Positions 11,217 to 23,300 of a DNA stretch of 64,000 nt are shown here, in pieces (within the stretch, counting starts at the first letter, position 1; each line of letters begins with the position of its first letter). Made by a program: the position numbers and the translations under genes. A model generated the notes under the pieces. The model was not told where the DNA came from, made no database searches, and was given only the letters and a program-made list of their open reading frames with translations. Location: assembly GCA_039566865.1 (NCBI GenBank), contig CM076954.1, positions 16,640,001 through 16,704,000 of the forward strand, read 5' to 3'. Source of the DNA: Aurelia coerulea (lineage: Eukaryota; Cnidaria; Scyphozoa; Semaeostomeae; Ulmaridae).

Positions 11217-11959
11217 ATACGCTTGACATTGAAATATTAGGGCTTTCGTCGTAATGGCTTTCAAAACGGTCGTGAGTCTGTCGTTCATTCAACCATACAT
11301 TTGAGCATTGTTAAATTTTGAAGCAATTAGAACAAGCTGATTGAATTTGAGTGTAGTCATTATTGTTTTCAGTATAAATACTTTCGAATGACGCATTGCA
11401 GACCTTCTGTTCTGTCCCAAGACAACATCAGGCCTTTCACAGTGGACATCTGATAAGACTTATAACATCATGGCAGTTATCTCTATGGAATTGTTTTGAC
11501 AGTCTTGCTTTCATCAAAGGTAACTCGGACTCATTGTAATTAGTCTGCAAACTGCTAGCCAAAAGGAACAGCTTTCCTGGCATTTATCTCTAAATGGACG
11601 CTACGCTTCGCTTCGCGCAGTTACAAAACATAGAACGAATGCAAGGAATCACGCATCAAGTCTAGGCCAAGGCCCTTGAAGGCCTACAAAGAAATCCAAC
11701 AGAAAATATCATGGATTTCTTCTTTACCAAGGAAGGCTTCAGGGGGCGGCGGCTCAAATGGGATCGCAAATTTCTTCGCAGGGGCATAGAGCTAAAAGAA
11801 ACGATCTTCTAACCAACATTTCATTTATTTTCAAATTGGTTCCTTTCTGCAGAGATACCGCAGGCGGAGGCAGAAGAGGGGACATAAGGGCAAAGAGAGT
11901 CATGTCTTACTCAGAGTTTCTCATTTAATTTCGCCCATCCTAGAGGAGGGGAACAGATA

Positions 11960-12395
11960 CAGTAAGAACCCAGCAAAATAGAAACCACTCGATAAGAAAC
12001 CTCAGGCTGATTTTTTGAGAAATGATGCCCTCACATGAGAAACTTCTCAGCCTGATTCTTGGAAGGTTTCCTATAGGAGGATCCCAAAAATTTTTCATAT
12101 TTAGTAATTTTTGTGAAAATCAGGTGCTAAATATTTTTTAGAGATTTCATGCAAAAGCATCTCCATCTACAGTATACTTGGCATGCATGCTATGATTGAC
12201 CAAATTTGGAGAGAATGATACGTAACAAGAACATACTGTTTGATAGCGTTTGCTCTGGGGTTTCTTTAAAGATTTGAAGGTTTCTTAACCATGTGATAAG
12301 AAACATTTCAGCCTGTTTGCAGATTAATGCCCTTTAATAAGAAACCCAACAGGCTGTTTTGAAAAAACTGGTTTCTATTTTGCGGGTTCTTACTG
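11960..12395. mobile_element. TA-flanked MITE (mariner-like)
   Basis: Inverted ends CAGTAAGAACCC.GCAAAATAGAAACC are nearly identical, with TA directly outside each (11958-11959 and 12396-12397). The 436-bp body contains several AAGAAAC..CAGCCTG sub-repeats and is non-coding. TA duplication and CAGT ends fit Tc1/mariner-mobilised MITEs. Confidence 0.75.
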
Positions 12396-12583
12396 TATGC
12401 TCGCTACCACGGAGCGCTTCGAAGGGGGTCTCCAATGAAAGGGATATTTATTCTAAACAGTTTGTGAATCGAACAAGGAATGGGCTTTTATGGTTGAGGG
12501 ATGCGATAACGACTGACTGTTTCTTTCATTCGTTGATTAATTAAAAACTAGAGCGGTATCGCCCTTTTGGAATGCTTTCATAA

Positions 12584-13121
12584 GGGTTTAGTCATTTATA
12601 ACTCTGGGTACCGGGGTGGGTTAGAATTGATGGGGGTATGAAACTATTCCAAGGAAAATTGGGGGGTATGAAACTTCTTTTGGAAATTTTAGAGGGGGTA
12701 CGAAAACTTTAATGGTAGATTCTCCAGAAAATTTCTTCAATGACACGATAAGGCTTATGGAATACCATATCCTCGCACAACTGCAACTCTAGCTAGCTTC
12801 TTAATGAGGGCCTTCAAATCATCCATTGTACCCCATTATATTTGTATAAAATTCCAGCTCACTGGCCTTCCAAGGTAGTACTTCATTAAGTTAAAATAGC
12901 ATTGCCTTTCGTCTTTTTATCTCTTTTACAAAACAGAACTTCTGTGACGTGGTTATCTGAAAATAGTTTGATAGATGGCCAGTCGTAGGGTATGAAATCT
13001 TTTCCTAATTTTCAATTGGGCTCGAAATTTTTTTGGGATAATTGGAAGGGGTTTAAAAAATCTTAGCTAGCTTAGCAATTCTAGCCCGCCCCGGTACCCA
13101 GAGTTATAAATGACTGACCCC
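12584..13121. mobile_element. TAA-flanked MITE (PIF/Harbinger-like)
   Basis: About 40-bp inverted termini share AGTCATTTATAACTCTGGG and TACCGGGG.GGG.TAGAATTG. TAA lies outside both ends (12581-12583 and 13122-13124). G-rich ends with a TAA duplication are typical of PIF/Harbinger. The 538-bp body is non-coding. Confidence 0.7.
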
Positions 13122-13124
13122 TAA

Positions 13125-15759
13125 GGGAAATAGTTTTTACAATATGAAGCGAAATTCTTGAATACTATGAGTATGATCCTCTACTCTTCCTCTCTTTTTC
13201 CTTTAATCTTGGGACAAATTTTGATTTCATCTCCCTATAATATCAATGTTAATGCAGAGAGGTCTGAGTGGCCTACATTTAAAAGCCCACTTTTTTGGAA
13301 TGAGGAAGGTTGGTAAAGGAGCCATTGCGATGAATTGCAATGCTTTCAAGATGCCTGACGAAAACGAGGTTCGACCATGCGACATATCTTGAGCTCATGC
13401 AGCACACAGTTGCACCATTATGGCGGCTTAGGCCCAAGAGAATGCTCTGATACTCAGGGCACCCGGTGGAAAGATCACTTACGTGACGTCAAGAATTCCT
13501 GTTGATTCGTCATCTCAAAGGTTGAAAAATCGACGAGCCATCACATTTTAATCCGTGGTGCAACATTTGGGGACCTGCTTAAAATGATTGATAGGTAGGA
13601 AAGCCATTTATTGTTCCTTGCAATAGCACTTATACTTCTCCCCGGTAGCTCTGGTTGCCGTTGCTTTTCTTCTCTGAGTTCTGAGGGTCTATTTGCTTTC
13701 ACAGGCCGCAGAGGAGGGAAACGGATATTTCCACTATGAAATTTATTAATGCAGAACCATTTCTGCAAGAATTCAGGAGATGCAGTATTGAAACTTTTTT
13801 AGTTTAGTTAATGAAAAGTCGTACATAAGAAGCTTCCGTGATTGTTATAATTCAAAAACTTCGTTTCGAAAGTCGGAGACGGTAAATTTAAGAACAAGAG
13901 TAGGCATGGGATCAATTTTAAGAACAAGTCCAGTCAAATTGAAAGTGAGAATCTAAGCTACAACAAAAACCAATTAAGCTTTACCATAGCTAACAGGGCA
14001 ACTATTACAACACTGAGACATTTATTGGAACCACCGTGCAACATGCTATTAATGAAAGAGCCAAGATTGCAATGCTGTTTTTACATTTGGGACTTTAAAG
14101 CGCAAGTTTTCTGGTAACCAGTGCATCAAGAAAGATGGAAGTGATGTTTGATAAATCAAATTGCCAGTAAGAAGAGAGAAAGACCTCTTCTACAGCTTCA
14201 GAATCGGGTCAAGAGTTTTCAAAGTGACGTAGGCCCTGCTTAGGTGGCCCATCCCTCCAGAAGAGAAGAAGATCCACATTTTCCAAGAGCATAGCCCAGG
14301 CCTAAATCCGCCAGATAAACACACGAAAGATCATTTCCCTTCATAAACATTGCAGAAACAAGAGTCTAGAGAGGAATTTCCAATCAGGTAGAAATTAAGA
14401 TAGATTTGAAACTTAGAAATGAATCAAATGTTAAATGATGGATGTAAAAAGTTTGCCTAAATGTTCTCCCACCCAGATTACTCATCTGTTTTGCGTGGTG
14501 TGGTTATATGGAAGAAAAATTGCTTTGCTGGTTGCTGGTTATATGCCACAAAGAGTTTGCCGTGGTAACACTGATATGAAAAGGAAATTTGAAGTCAACA
14601 AGACTGTTTCATATTGATGTTTGTTGCAGTTTTCGGTTGAAGATTTCCAAGGGCAGGGAATGTCTGTTCAGTGATGAAACTGCGTTTCTACAAACAACAA
14701 TTAATCTAATTGAAGCAGAGAGTAATTCTTCAAAGCTGCAGTATTTTTGAAGCTAATTTGGAAGTGACAAAGTGTTCTCCGCGAATGGATATAAAATCAA
14801 ATTGCAGGATTATTTGGGATAGATTTCAAAATCTACTTTTACTGGAAAATTTATGTTTCAGTTCGTGTTTATGATGTTATTGCAAACTTTGTTATGACTG
14901 ATGACGCAGTGAAAAAATCCCTTAGAAATTGTGAAGTAGCACAAAAACATTTCACATAAAAACATTGGCTTACTTTGACAGCACCAGAATATAGTTGCAG
15001 AAAATAACAAGAAATGAGCCTCAAAACTTTCAACAAACAAATTTAGGAGTAGAGGGCAGTCCAACAATGACAAGAAAATGATTTTAGAGGCTGAAAGTTA
15101 TTGGCCTAGCAAATTTCAACTATTTGATTACTATCATTTTCATGAACTTTGAAGTCAATTTCCTGGAAATGCGATTTTCGCGAAATCTGTGTAATGGATA
15201 TATTTTTAATTTCAAAACGATAAGAGATATTTAAATGAAATTTTGTCAAAATGTTTGCCGAATATGGAGCTTCAAAATGAACCTCTGCTTTTACATTGGC
15301 TAAGCACAAGGGGATTAAGACCCTTATGTCTACATTTTTTGCCATCAAAAGTTAATCATACAAATGGGGATGGCAGGACGATTCGCGACTCTAATGGAAT
15401 GCTAGGACAATAACATTGCAAATCAACATTGTTTCGGGGGGAAGGGCGTGTTTATACCTAATCGCTATGGTTAGAGCTGCGGATTGTCAAGAAATGGCTT
15501 AAGTGTTCCAAGGACTTTTGGCAGACATTGTACATGCTTGCATGAAGTCCAGCTAATTTCATTGAGATAACTTTAATCAGTAGAGAATGAAAATACTTTT
15601 CCGTGTACCACTTTTTGCAAAATTTCGTCTATTGTTGGTTGCTATGGCAACATGAAAGGTGCCATTTTGAACTTTTCAGTCCAAAAATCTCACAATCATG
15701 CCTATCTACCATCTCAACTTGGTTATATACCCATATTCATAGTAATTCTATGACCGGGA
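13125..15759. other. No gene or repeat recognised
   Basis: About 2.6 kb of AT-rich sequence with only short open frames lacking splice-bounded or family-like character. It sits between the two divergent receptor genes. Confidence 0.4.
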
Positions 15760-16170
15760 GGATTCTACCTTAAGCACCCAGGAGGCTCATTTAATTTCGG
15801 GCGCTCCACAGGGGGGCATATTAGAGAGGGGGCTTATTATATAGGGGGGCTTATTCACAAAATCAAATGACGGGGATACAGATGACAGCTTTTTAGATCA
15901 TTTACACCGTATTTTGCGGATACAATATACAATTTTACGAGTCAAATACATAAATTCGACACAGTTTTATCTCAAACCACATCAGAATTAACATGCAAGC
16001 TTATCTAGGTCAATAAATGGGAAATCTTTGGTAGCCACTACAATTTGATATAACAAGGGGGGCTTAATACAGAGAGGGCTTATTTAAATTTTGGCTCAGA
16101 GGGGAGGGGCTTATTAGAGAGGAGGGCTTAATAGAGAGAGGGGGGGCTTAATAGAGCTTTTACGGTAAGT
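15760..16170. repeat. Interspersed repeat with GGGGCTTATT motifs
   Basis: Several copies of GAGAGGGGGCTTATT and GGGGGGCTTAATA flank a core (TTATTCACAAAATCAAA, ATTTTACGAGTCAAA, GACACAGTTTTAT.TCAAACCACATCA). The core is shared with both palindrome arms (about 47700-47880 and 57130-57300). Probably a non-autonomous transposon; exact ends unresolved. Confidence 0.5.
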
Positions 16171-17170
16171 ATACAGTGAACTTTTCAGGATAATAGTTTA
16201 TAAAGAGTGGAAAGAGCAATGCAAAATGAAAAGAGACAAGGAAAAATAGATGCCGTGTAGAGGGTGTATACTAAGTTTGCAAAATAGAAAGCACAGCAGG
16301 GATATAATTCTAAGCAAGACAACTGTTGTTCGTTCTCGCACCGGCTCCCTCTTGCTTTCAATTTTCAAATAAATGCAACAGAACCCTTTGGAGAGTGGAA
16401 TACGCCACAAACTGACTGCATTGATTTGTAACGCTAAATAGATCTTCTTAACAAAGTATCAACATTTGGCCTTGGTGTTCAAAGATACTCCCAAATTATA
16501 CTAATGTCCCTCTTCACAAGTACTCTTTTGAGACCGATGTATTATGGAATAAAAAAAAAGATGTATCCCTTTGTCACCGGCGCACTAAATTCAACTGTCC
16601 ATACACCTGAATGACAAATACGACGGCGGGCCAGCGCGGCGCCGTAGGCGACGCGCGGCAAGCCTAGTTTAATATAAATCTTGCATTCAAGAACTTTCTC
16701 ATGAATCTCTTTATTTTTTGGCTACTTTTTTTGGCCCACCCGATATAAAGCAGAAACTTTTCACGGTACGTAAAGATAAATCAAATTGTCTATTACCACT
16801 CAAGTGAAAATGCCATCACACGCTGTTGTTTTACTGCAAAGAAAAAAGAGTGTTATTTACAGTTGAACATTAAAGAACGCAAAATCATTTTCATGAACAG
16901 GTTCAACTCATTACAACTTCAATGAAAACTTTAAGATCATAAACTGCGACAATAATTTCAATTAGCTGTATACTCAAGTTTAAATAATTAGAATTGTGAT
17001 TTCAATTCAAATATTAGTTAACTCATTTCATATTATAATTGTGACCAGCATCGTGACCAATATGCTAAAGCGAGTAACTCAAAAGAAAAACATTAATATA
17101 ACTTAAAAGTCTGACAATTGGTGTTATGATGATTAATTGTGCAATACATATTGTGATCAATTCTGATTAA
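16171..17170. other. No gene recognised
   Basis: AT-rich except for a GC-rich patch at 16618-16670 (GCGCGGCGCCG and inverted GC words). Confidence 0.4.
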
Positions 17171-17412
17171 AGGCACACCGTCGCGACTGTGATTGGCTAG
17201 TCGTAATGTTGAAATCACTGACAAAGAACCTGGCCTCTGAATAATTACCAAGCGTTTATGCTGTTGGGTCTTATACTTTGTTCTTTGAATAAAGGGAGTC
17301 AGATCGTTATCGCCTTCATGAATTTCAGTATACAGCGTAATTACTGAAGCATGCCTAATTCTATTTTTCTTTATTGTCTTATTTACCCAATCAGCGTCGC
17401 GACAGTGTGCCT
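17171..17412. mobile_element. TTAA-flanked MITE
   Basis: Inverted termini AGGCACACCGTCGCGAC and AGGCACACTGTCGCGAC with TTAA directly outside both (17167-17170 and 17413-17416). 242 bp, non-coding. Confidence 0.75.
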
Positions 17413-17654
17413 TTAATCTACAAAAAGAGAATGAGTCGGCAATTTGCCAAGACGGTTATACCATGCAGTGAAGGTCTCTTGAGTCCAAAGAATCAACAGC
17501 TGATTGGTTAAGGGCAATTGCTTCCCAACCTAAATATGACTTTATTTGCATTAGTTGGTAAGTTTTAACTTTTTCCTTTATTCTATCGGGTAAGTCAGAA
17601 TCTTTTTTAGACATTTGAGAGCCTGAAAAGATTTGTTAGATTCCTATAAATGTA

Positions 17655-18266
17655 CCAGGTGTCCCAAATAAATGTATACGGATGTGGTTGATTCCAGCGA
17701 TGCAAATATAGCTTTAATCAATGGCTAATCACTCTAAAAATGTTTCTCGATAGTTAACTTGAACATAGATACCTCGTTTGCTGGTATTGATGCTTTGAGA
17801 GCAGAGATATCAATCTTGAAAGCTCAAATTTGTGTCCACTTGTAAACCAGAGATTTGGCCTTTTGGCCTTTTGGCCTAAGCAAGTTTCTGAAGCACATCG
17901 AAATTATGAACTGAAACTAATGAACAATTAAGAAACTGCCCAATGGATGACTGGGGGTGACTCCTGAAAAACAGAATAACAGAATATCTAATATTGTTCA
18001 AATTTTATCAAGGATATCGTTGATTTATACGCTGTGCCTTAAGAAATTGCTTAGGCCAAAAGGCTAAATCTCTGGTTTGCAGGAAGAGGCAAATTTGAAC
18101 TTTCAAGATTGACATTTCTGCTCTCTAAGTACTAATATCAACAAACGAGGTATCAATGGTCAAGTTAACTATCGAGGAAAATTTTTAGAATGATTTTTCA
18201 TTGATTGAAGCTAAATTCACAGCGCTGGAGTCAACCAAATCAGTATACATTTTTTGGGACACCCGG
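17655..18266. mobile_element. Mariner-like fold-back MITE
   Basis: A 612-bp element ending CCAGGTGTCCCAAA / TTTGGGACACCCGG with TA outside both ends (17653-17654, 18267-18268). Its two halves are largely complementary: GCTCAAATTTG, TTTGGCCT and AACGAGGTAT recur inverted. Other copies lie at 23324-23876, 27151-27413 (partial) and 34505-35470 (interrupted). Confidence 0.75.
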
Positions 18267-18746
18267 TATGGTTTCCATATAGCTAGCATGTCATCTTACG
18301 TTGCAAAATTTAGTTTTTCAAAATCACTCGTATCGCTCTACAATCAAAATCTTTTAAAACTATACAGTAGTCTGTCACCTGCAAGTGCCCGCGAATAACA
18401 ACAATTGAAATGTTTTTGCAAAGGAATTTTGCGTTATCGCAAATTTCAGGTGACGTTTATTTTGTGACGGACTTCAGAACAAATTTTTGATAAAATGCGC
18501 AAGTACTTTACTACTATAACATTTAATAATCAAATTCGATGTATCTGTTTTATCGTTCAAACATTTACTAGGTTTATAGAGAAGCTGCTGCACAATTGTA
18601 TGCATTTGGGACTGTAACTAAGCCTTTCTACGTCTATCTTCTATTGTGGTCGAGACTGGATTGTTGGATTGTTGGATTGATATGGTAATGATATCCCAGT
18701 TTTGACAAAATGAATTTTCTTTTCTACGATGATTCTCGCGACGCAC

Positions 18747-19346
18747 AACAAGGACAGATTTAGTAAGACAATAGCACGAGTTGGTTTTGATTGACACCAT
18801 AATTCAAAGCGATTAGCGATCAAAGACAAAGGAAATTCTCTCAACCAGTAATTCAAAACAAGCAAAGCTGCAAACGTTTTTCTTAAACCCAGGTAGCTAA
18901 CTCGCTCGTTGTGCATTCCAGAAATTATTTTTAAGAACAAACATGAGCATATATCTAAAGAAGAAGGATATATGTACACATCTGCTACGGGCATTTAATT
19001 CATTTGATTCAAAAGCCGATTTGGAGGCGATTCAATTCTCTCATTTTTTTGGGTGCAATTAAAACGCTTACTGCTCAGCTTCTGCACCAAAGAAATAAAA
19101 TGCCCGTGGTAGATAAGTTGATGTATCCTTCTTTTTTCGATATATGCTCATGTTTGCTCTTAAAAAGAATTTCTGGAATGCATAACGTGCGCACTAGCAA
19201 CTTGGGTTTCAGAGAAACTTTTGCGGCTTTGTTTGTTTTGAATTTATGGTTGAGAGAATTTCCTTTGTCTGCAGCCACTGATCGCTTTGAATTCAGGTGT
19301 GAACATAAGTATCTCATGCTATTGTCTTACAAAATCTGTCCTTGTT
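18747..19346. mobile_element. Fold-back (MULE-like) MITE, full copy
   Basis: A complete copy with AACAAGGACAG and CTGTCCTTGTT ends, bounded by GCGACGCAC (18738-18746) and GCTACGCAC (19347-19355), an 8-of-9 duplication. Long internal palindrome with a loop near AGCCGATTTGG..GCTGAGCAG. The 9-bp duplication suggests Mutator-like mobilisation. Confidence 0.7.
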
Positions 19347-19355
19347 GCTACGCAC

Positions 19356-20009
19356 GCATAATCAGTTTGGAGAAATCTGATCAATGGTTTGAGCACAATG
19401 GTCTCAGCCAAAAGGAATCACGAGGTGTGGTCACATCAAGAGGAAGGACCAGGAGCACTGCTTCGATAAGCTTTGTTTCTTTTTCTTCTCTCTTTGATAT
19501 AATCCAATCAAAAGCTATGATAACATAATTACGAGTTACACTACTTACAATAATACTCTACTATACCGCTTAAACGATACCGGAGGGAGCAAAAGACTGT
19601 GTCTACCCTGCAGCCATAACATAAAGTAAAAACTACTAATAAATACGGAGCAAAAAACCAATACCAGACAATACACGTAACTACTCTACAATAAAACTAC
19701 GTCCCCCTTGAAGGTAGCAGCAGCTAATCACTAGTAGCAGCATTTTATTCAAAACGTACCTTTAAACACCATACAGCATCATTTCAAGAAATACTGCGCT
19801 TGAATGATTTGACAGAAAGTACGGTTGCAACGTTGCGTTTACACTAGCTTTGCATCTCGGTGACCTGAAACTGCCTATGTGAGGTATTGAAGAAGAAATG
19901 AATTTTCTTTAAACTATTTGATTTATCAAAAGACTCACTTATTTCCTAGGGAGCTTTACACTAATTCGAAAAAGCGTACGGGGATATTTTCAGAACAAAA
20001 GGAGAGTAA
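19356..20009. other. No gene recognised upstream of receptor gene 2
   Basis: AT-rich sequence. A 5' exon with the start codon of receptor gene 2 should lie upstream of 20171, but I could not identify it here or farther upstream. Confidence 0.4.
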
Positions 20010-20130
20010 TGCCTAAACATTGGAAAGGCTTCAAAACGCATGTTTTGAAATGTCCAGGAGGGCACAGATCTGATAATTTTAAGACAATTTCAGTACTGGA
20101 CAAGATTTTTAGTTTCTTATAAGGAAAATG
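20010..20130. repeat. Interspersed repeat related to 25975, 42060 and 42490
   Basis: TAATGCCTAAACATTGGAAAG recurs at 25975. CTGATAATTTTAAGA..TTTCAGTACTGG..AA and TTCTTATAA recur at 26080-26165, 42100-42180 and 42480-42560. Function and ends unknown. Confidence 0.5.
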
Positions 20131-20170
20131 CTTGTATCCTAGAGAGTGATATTCTTTTCCATCTTTTCAG

Positions 20171-20370
20171 CTGTTTTAACAATTTGCAGTCAAGCTGAAG
20201 TCTTGTTAGCATCTTCCAAGTCAACATGGGCCCTGAGAGATGAATTGTACAAGAAAATCTACAATGATGATGATCCACATATAAAGGATAAGCTCCCAAA
20301 GGCGAATCTCTCTAGCAACAAACCGTTGCAAGTTCAAGTCAGGTTTTGCGTTTCACATCTCCATGAAATT
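20171..20370 (+). CDS. Receptor gene 2, first identified exon
   Basis: 200 nt (two bases plus 66 codons) encoding the end of a hydrophobic leader (VLTICSQAEVLLA), LRDELYKKIYNDDD and the strand QVQVRFCVSHLHEI. The donor is GTAAGTATT. The acceptor assignment is inferred from the pyrimidine-rich tract and the upstream in-frame stop. Confidence 0.72.
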
Positions 20371-23300
20371 GTAAGTATTTGCATGGATAAGTCTTCTATA
20401 AATGTTTCCCGGGTGACCCAAAAAATTTGACGAACTAGATAAGGGTGAGTCAATAAAAGAATCTCTGTTTGAAAAATCACTATTCCCTGAATATCAAGAT
20501 GATGATATTGGGAAACCATTTAACATCAAGTACTCAATAGCTAGCGAGCAACCAGGATTTCTCCTTTTTCTCAATTTTTTAGCAGATATGTTCAAATGGA
20601 CCTCGACATTTCTCTGCCTGAAATCGGACACTCCATTCTGAAATTATGAAGGATTTTCTCCAGAAACTCTTTCGAGAAATCTTCAAAACAGGCTCAAAAC
20701 AACGACCAAAATTGCCGAACTTTATGCAGACACACACAGGAATTTCTCTCAACCAGAAATTCAAAATGAACAAAGTTTCAAATTTCGCCCTGAAACCAGT
20801 GGGGCAAACTGTCGCCTCGTGCACACAAAAGGTGGCCTTGAAGAGAAGTCATGAGTTTATGATGAAAGAAAGAGGGATAAGTCTAAGGATCTGCCTGACA
20901 GATTTTGTTTTAAGGCCTAAATATGCGAGAATTGCAATGCCAAAAAGTTCAATAATTGCGGGTTTCTAAAAAAACAATGGTCACTGAAACAAAATTGCCA
21001 AATTGCCCCATCTTATTTGGTCACCTCTAGTTTGCACAAGGCAACAGTTTGCCCAGCCTACTCCATGGTAAATTTTGCGGCCTTGTTTGTTTTGAAGTAC
21101 ATGTTGAAAAGGTTGAAAGAATTTCCTTTGTCTGCAATCGCTGATCGCTCTCAATTGTTGTGTAAATCAAAAGCAGCTGATGGAGATTGGGTTACAAATT
21201 TGTCCTTGTTAATCATTGCATTATAGGCAAACAAGGGCAGATTTTGTAATACAATAGCATGAGTTTCTTTTGTTGACACCTCAATTCAAAGCGATTAGAG
21301 ATTGCAGACAAAGGAAATTCTCTCAACCAGCAATTCAAAACAAACAAACCGCAAAAGTTTCTTTGAAACCCAGGTAGCTAGCTCGCTTGTTGTGCATTCC
21401 AGAAACTATTTTAAGGGCAAACATGAGCATAGATCGAAAGAAGAAGGATGCATCTACACATCTGCCGCGGGCATTTTATTTTTTTGGTTCAAAGACCGTT
21501 TAGGAGGCGATTCAATTCTCTTATTTTTTGGGTGTTATCAAAACATTTACTACTCGGCTTCTGGACGAAAGAAATAAAATGTCCGCGGCAGATGTGTAGA
21601 TATATCCTTCTTCTTTCGGTCTATGCTCATATTTGCCCTTAAAAATAATTTCTGGAATGCACAGCGAGCGAGCTAGCTACCTAGGTTTCAGAGAACTTTT
21701 GCGGCTCTGTTTGTTTTGAATTACTGGTTGAGATAACTTCTTTTGTCTGTGATCGCTAATCGCTTTGAAATGAGGTGTCAACAACAAGGACAGATTTGGT
21801 AAGACAATAGCACGAGTTGGTTTTGATTGACACATCAATTCAAAGCGATTATCGATCGCAGACAAAGGAAATTCTCTCAACCAGATAATCAAAACAAGCC
21901 AAGCCGCAAAAGTTTCTCTGAAACCCAGGTAGCTAGCTCGCTCGTTGTGCATTCCAGAAATTTTTTCTAAGAAAAAACATGAGTATAGATCGAAAGAAGA
22001 AGGATATATCCACACATCTGCCACGGGCATTTATCTATTTGGTTCAAAAGCCGATTGGGAAGCGATTCAAATCTCTTATATTTTTGGGTGTAATTAAAAC
22101 ACTTACTGTTGCTGCGCAGGAGAGCTCATTGCTTATTTGTTATTGTTTTATAGTTGAACACCTTTATCATTTAATCAAAGGACGTATTGTGTGTTGAGTA
22201 CGGGACACAAAGGACGCATTAGCGCACCGAACTAAGACGTTGCACGCTTAGATTTGTTTTGATTTCTTGTTTTTTTGGGAACGTTGTTTACGAATTACGA
22301 AGATGGCGCTTGCAGTAAGGGTTTACGAATATTGCAAGTATGTTTTCCTTGAGTTTATCGTTTCTTTTTCGCTTTATTCGTTGGTAGGCAAGCATTATTT
22401 ATTTACATTTTTCGTTTGTTTGTTTCTAGCGAAAACCACATTCACATTCACATTCATATTCATATGTACTATCCATAAGTTGCTAAACTAGCGGATTTGA
22501 ATTTGTGAGTATTCGAAGAAGGTCCCATATTTTTACTGGCAATTATACGAGGCTTGGCGCCACCTCACTTACTGCTCAGCTTCTGAACCAAAGAAATAAA
22601 ATGCCCGTGGTAGATGTATAGATATATCCTTCTTCTTGCGAAATATGCTCGTGTTTGCCCTTAAAAACAGTTTCTGGAATGCACAACGAGTGACCTAGCT
22701 ACCTGGGTTTCAAAGAAACTATTGCGGCTTTGTTTGTTTTGAATTTATGGTTGAGAGAATTTCCTTTGTCTGCAATCGCTAATCGCTTTCAATTGATGTG
22801 TCAAAAAAAGCAACTGTTGCTATTGTATTACAAAATCTGCCCTTGTTGGTGTCAACAAAAGCTACTCGTGCTATTGTATTACAAAATCTGCCCTTGTTAT
22901 TATAGGCAGCAAGCAAGCAAATGCTGGATTTACGGCTTTGGATTCTCATGGTAAGACCTATATATGTTTACTTGTAGTGTAAATCAGTACCAAAGAGCAA
23001 TCAATTTTTTACCTTTCTGTGCCATAAATCAGCAACCACCAACCTCGATTGCAGGGCTATCATTGTCTTCAGCCTCTCTTCTTCAGCACAAATGATACCC
23101 CTGGTTCCTACCTGCTGTTTTGTGTTGAATGTATGCTCGAGGTTGAGCAACCACTTGTCAGATTGATCCAAACAAGGTCTCAAACTCTAAGTTGAAGTTT
23201 ATTCGACGCAGCTATATCAGGAACGGGACAATAGAGCTTACAGCTCGTCGGAAGCAACTACACACAATTTATCAGCGTATCAAATTCATTAACTTTTAAC

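Larger units (their letters stand above)
10259..16674 (+). mobile_element. Possible Helitron-type ends (tentative)
   Basis: The sequence at 10259 begins TCTATATTATTAAAACG after an A. At about 16630-16670 a GC-rich hairpin-forming stretch ends in CCTAG before a T. Helitrons start with TC, end with CTRR preceded by a GC hairpin, and sit between A and T. No Rep/helicase frame lies between, and the ends may be unrelated. Confidence 0.2.
21230..22898. mobile_element. Fold-back MULE-like MITE inserted at the exon 2 splice acceptor
   Basis: Ends AACAAGGGCAG and CTGCCCTTGTT. The 10-bp sequence ATTATAGGCA is exactly duplicated at 21220-21229 and 22899-22908. The right duplicate carries the AG acceptor (22904-22905) and the first codon of the 45-nt exon. 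The element contains a second complete family member (21783-22847), which in turn carries an insertion (22109-22565). There is no coding capacity. Confidence 0.8.

Noticed and set aside
19004..19528. 174-codon plus-strand open frame
   Set aside because: Most of it is the fold-back MITE at 18747-19346 read in one frame; other family copies do not preserve this frame.
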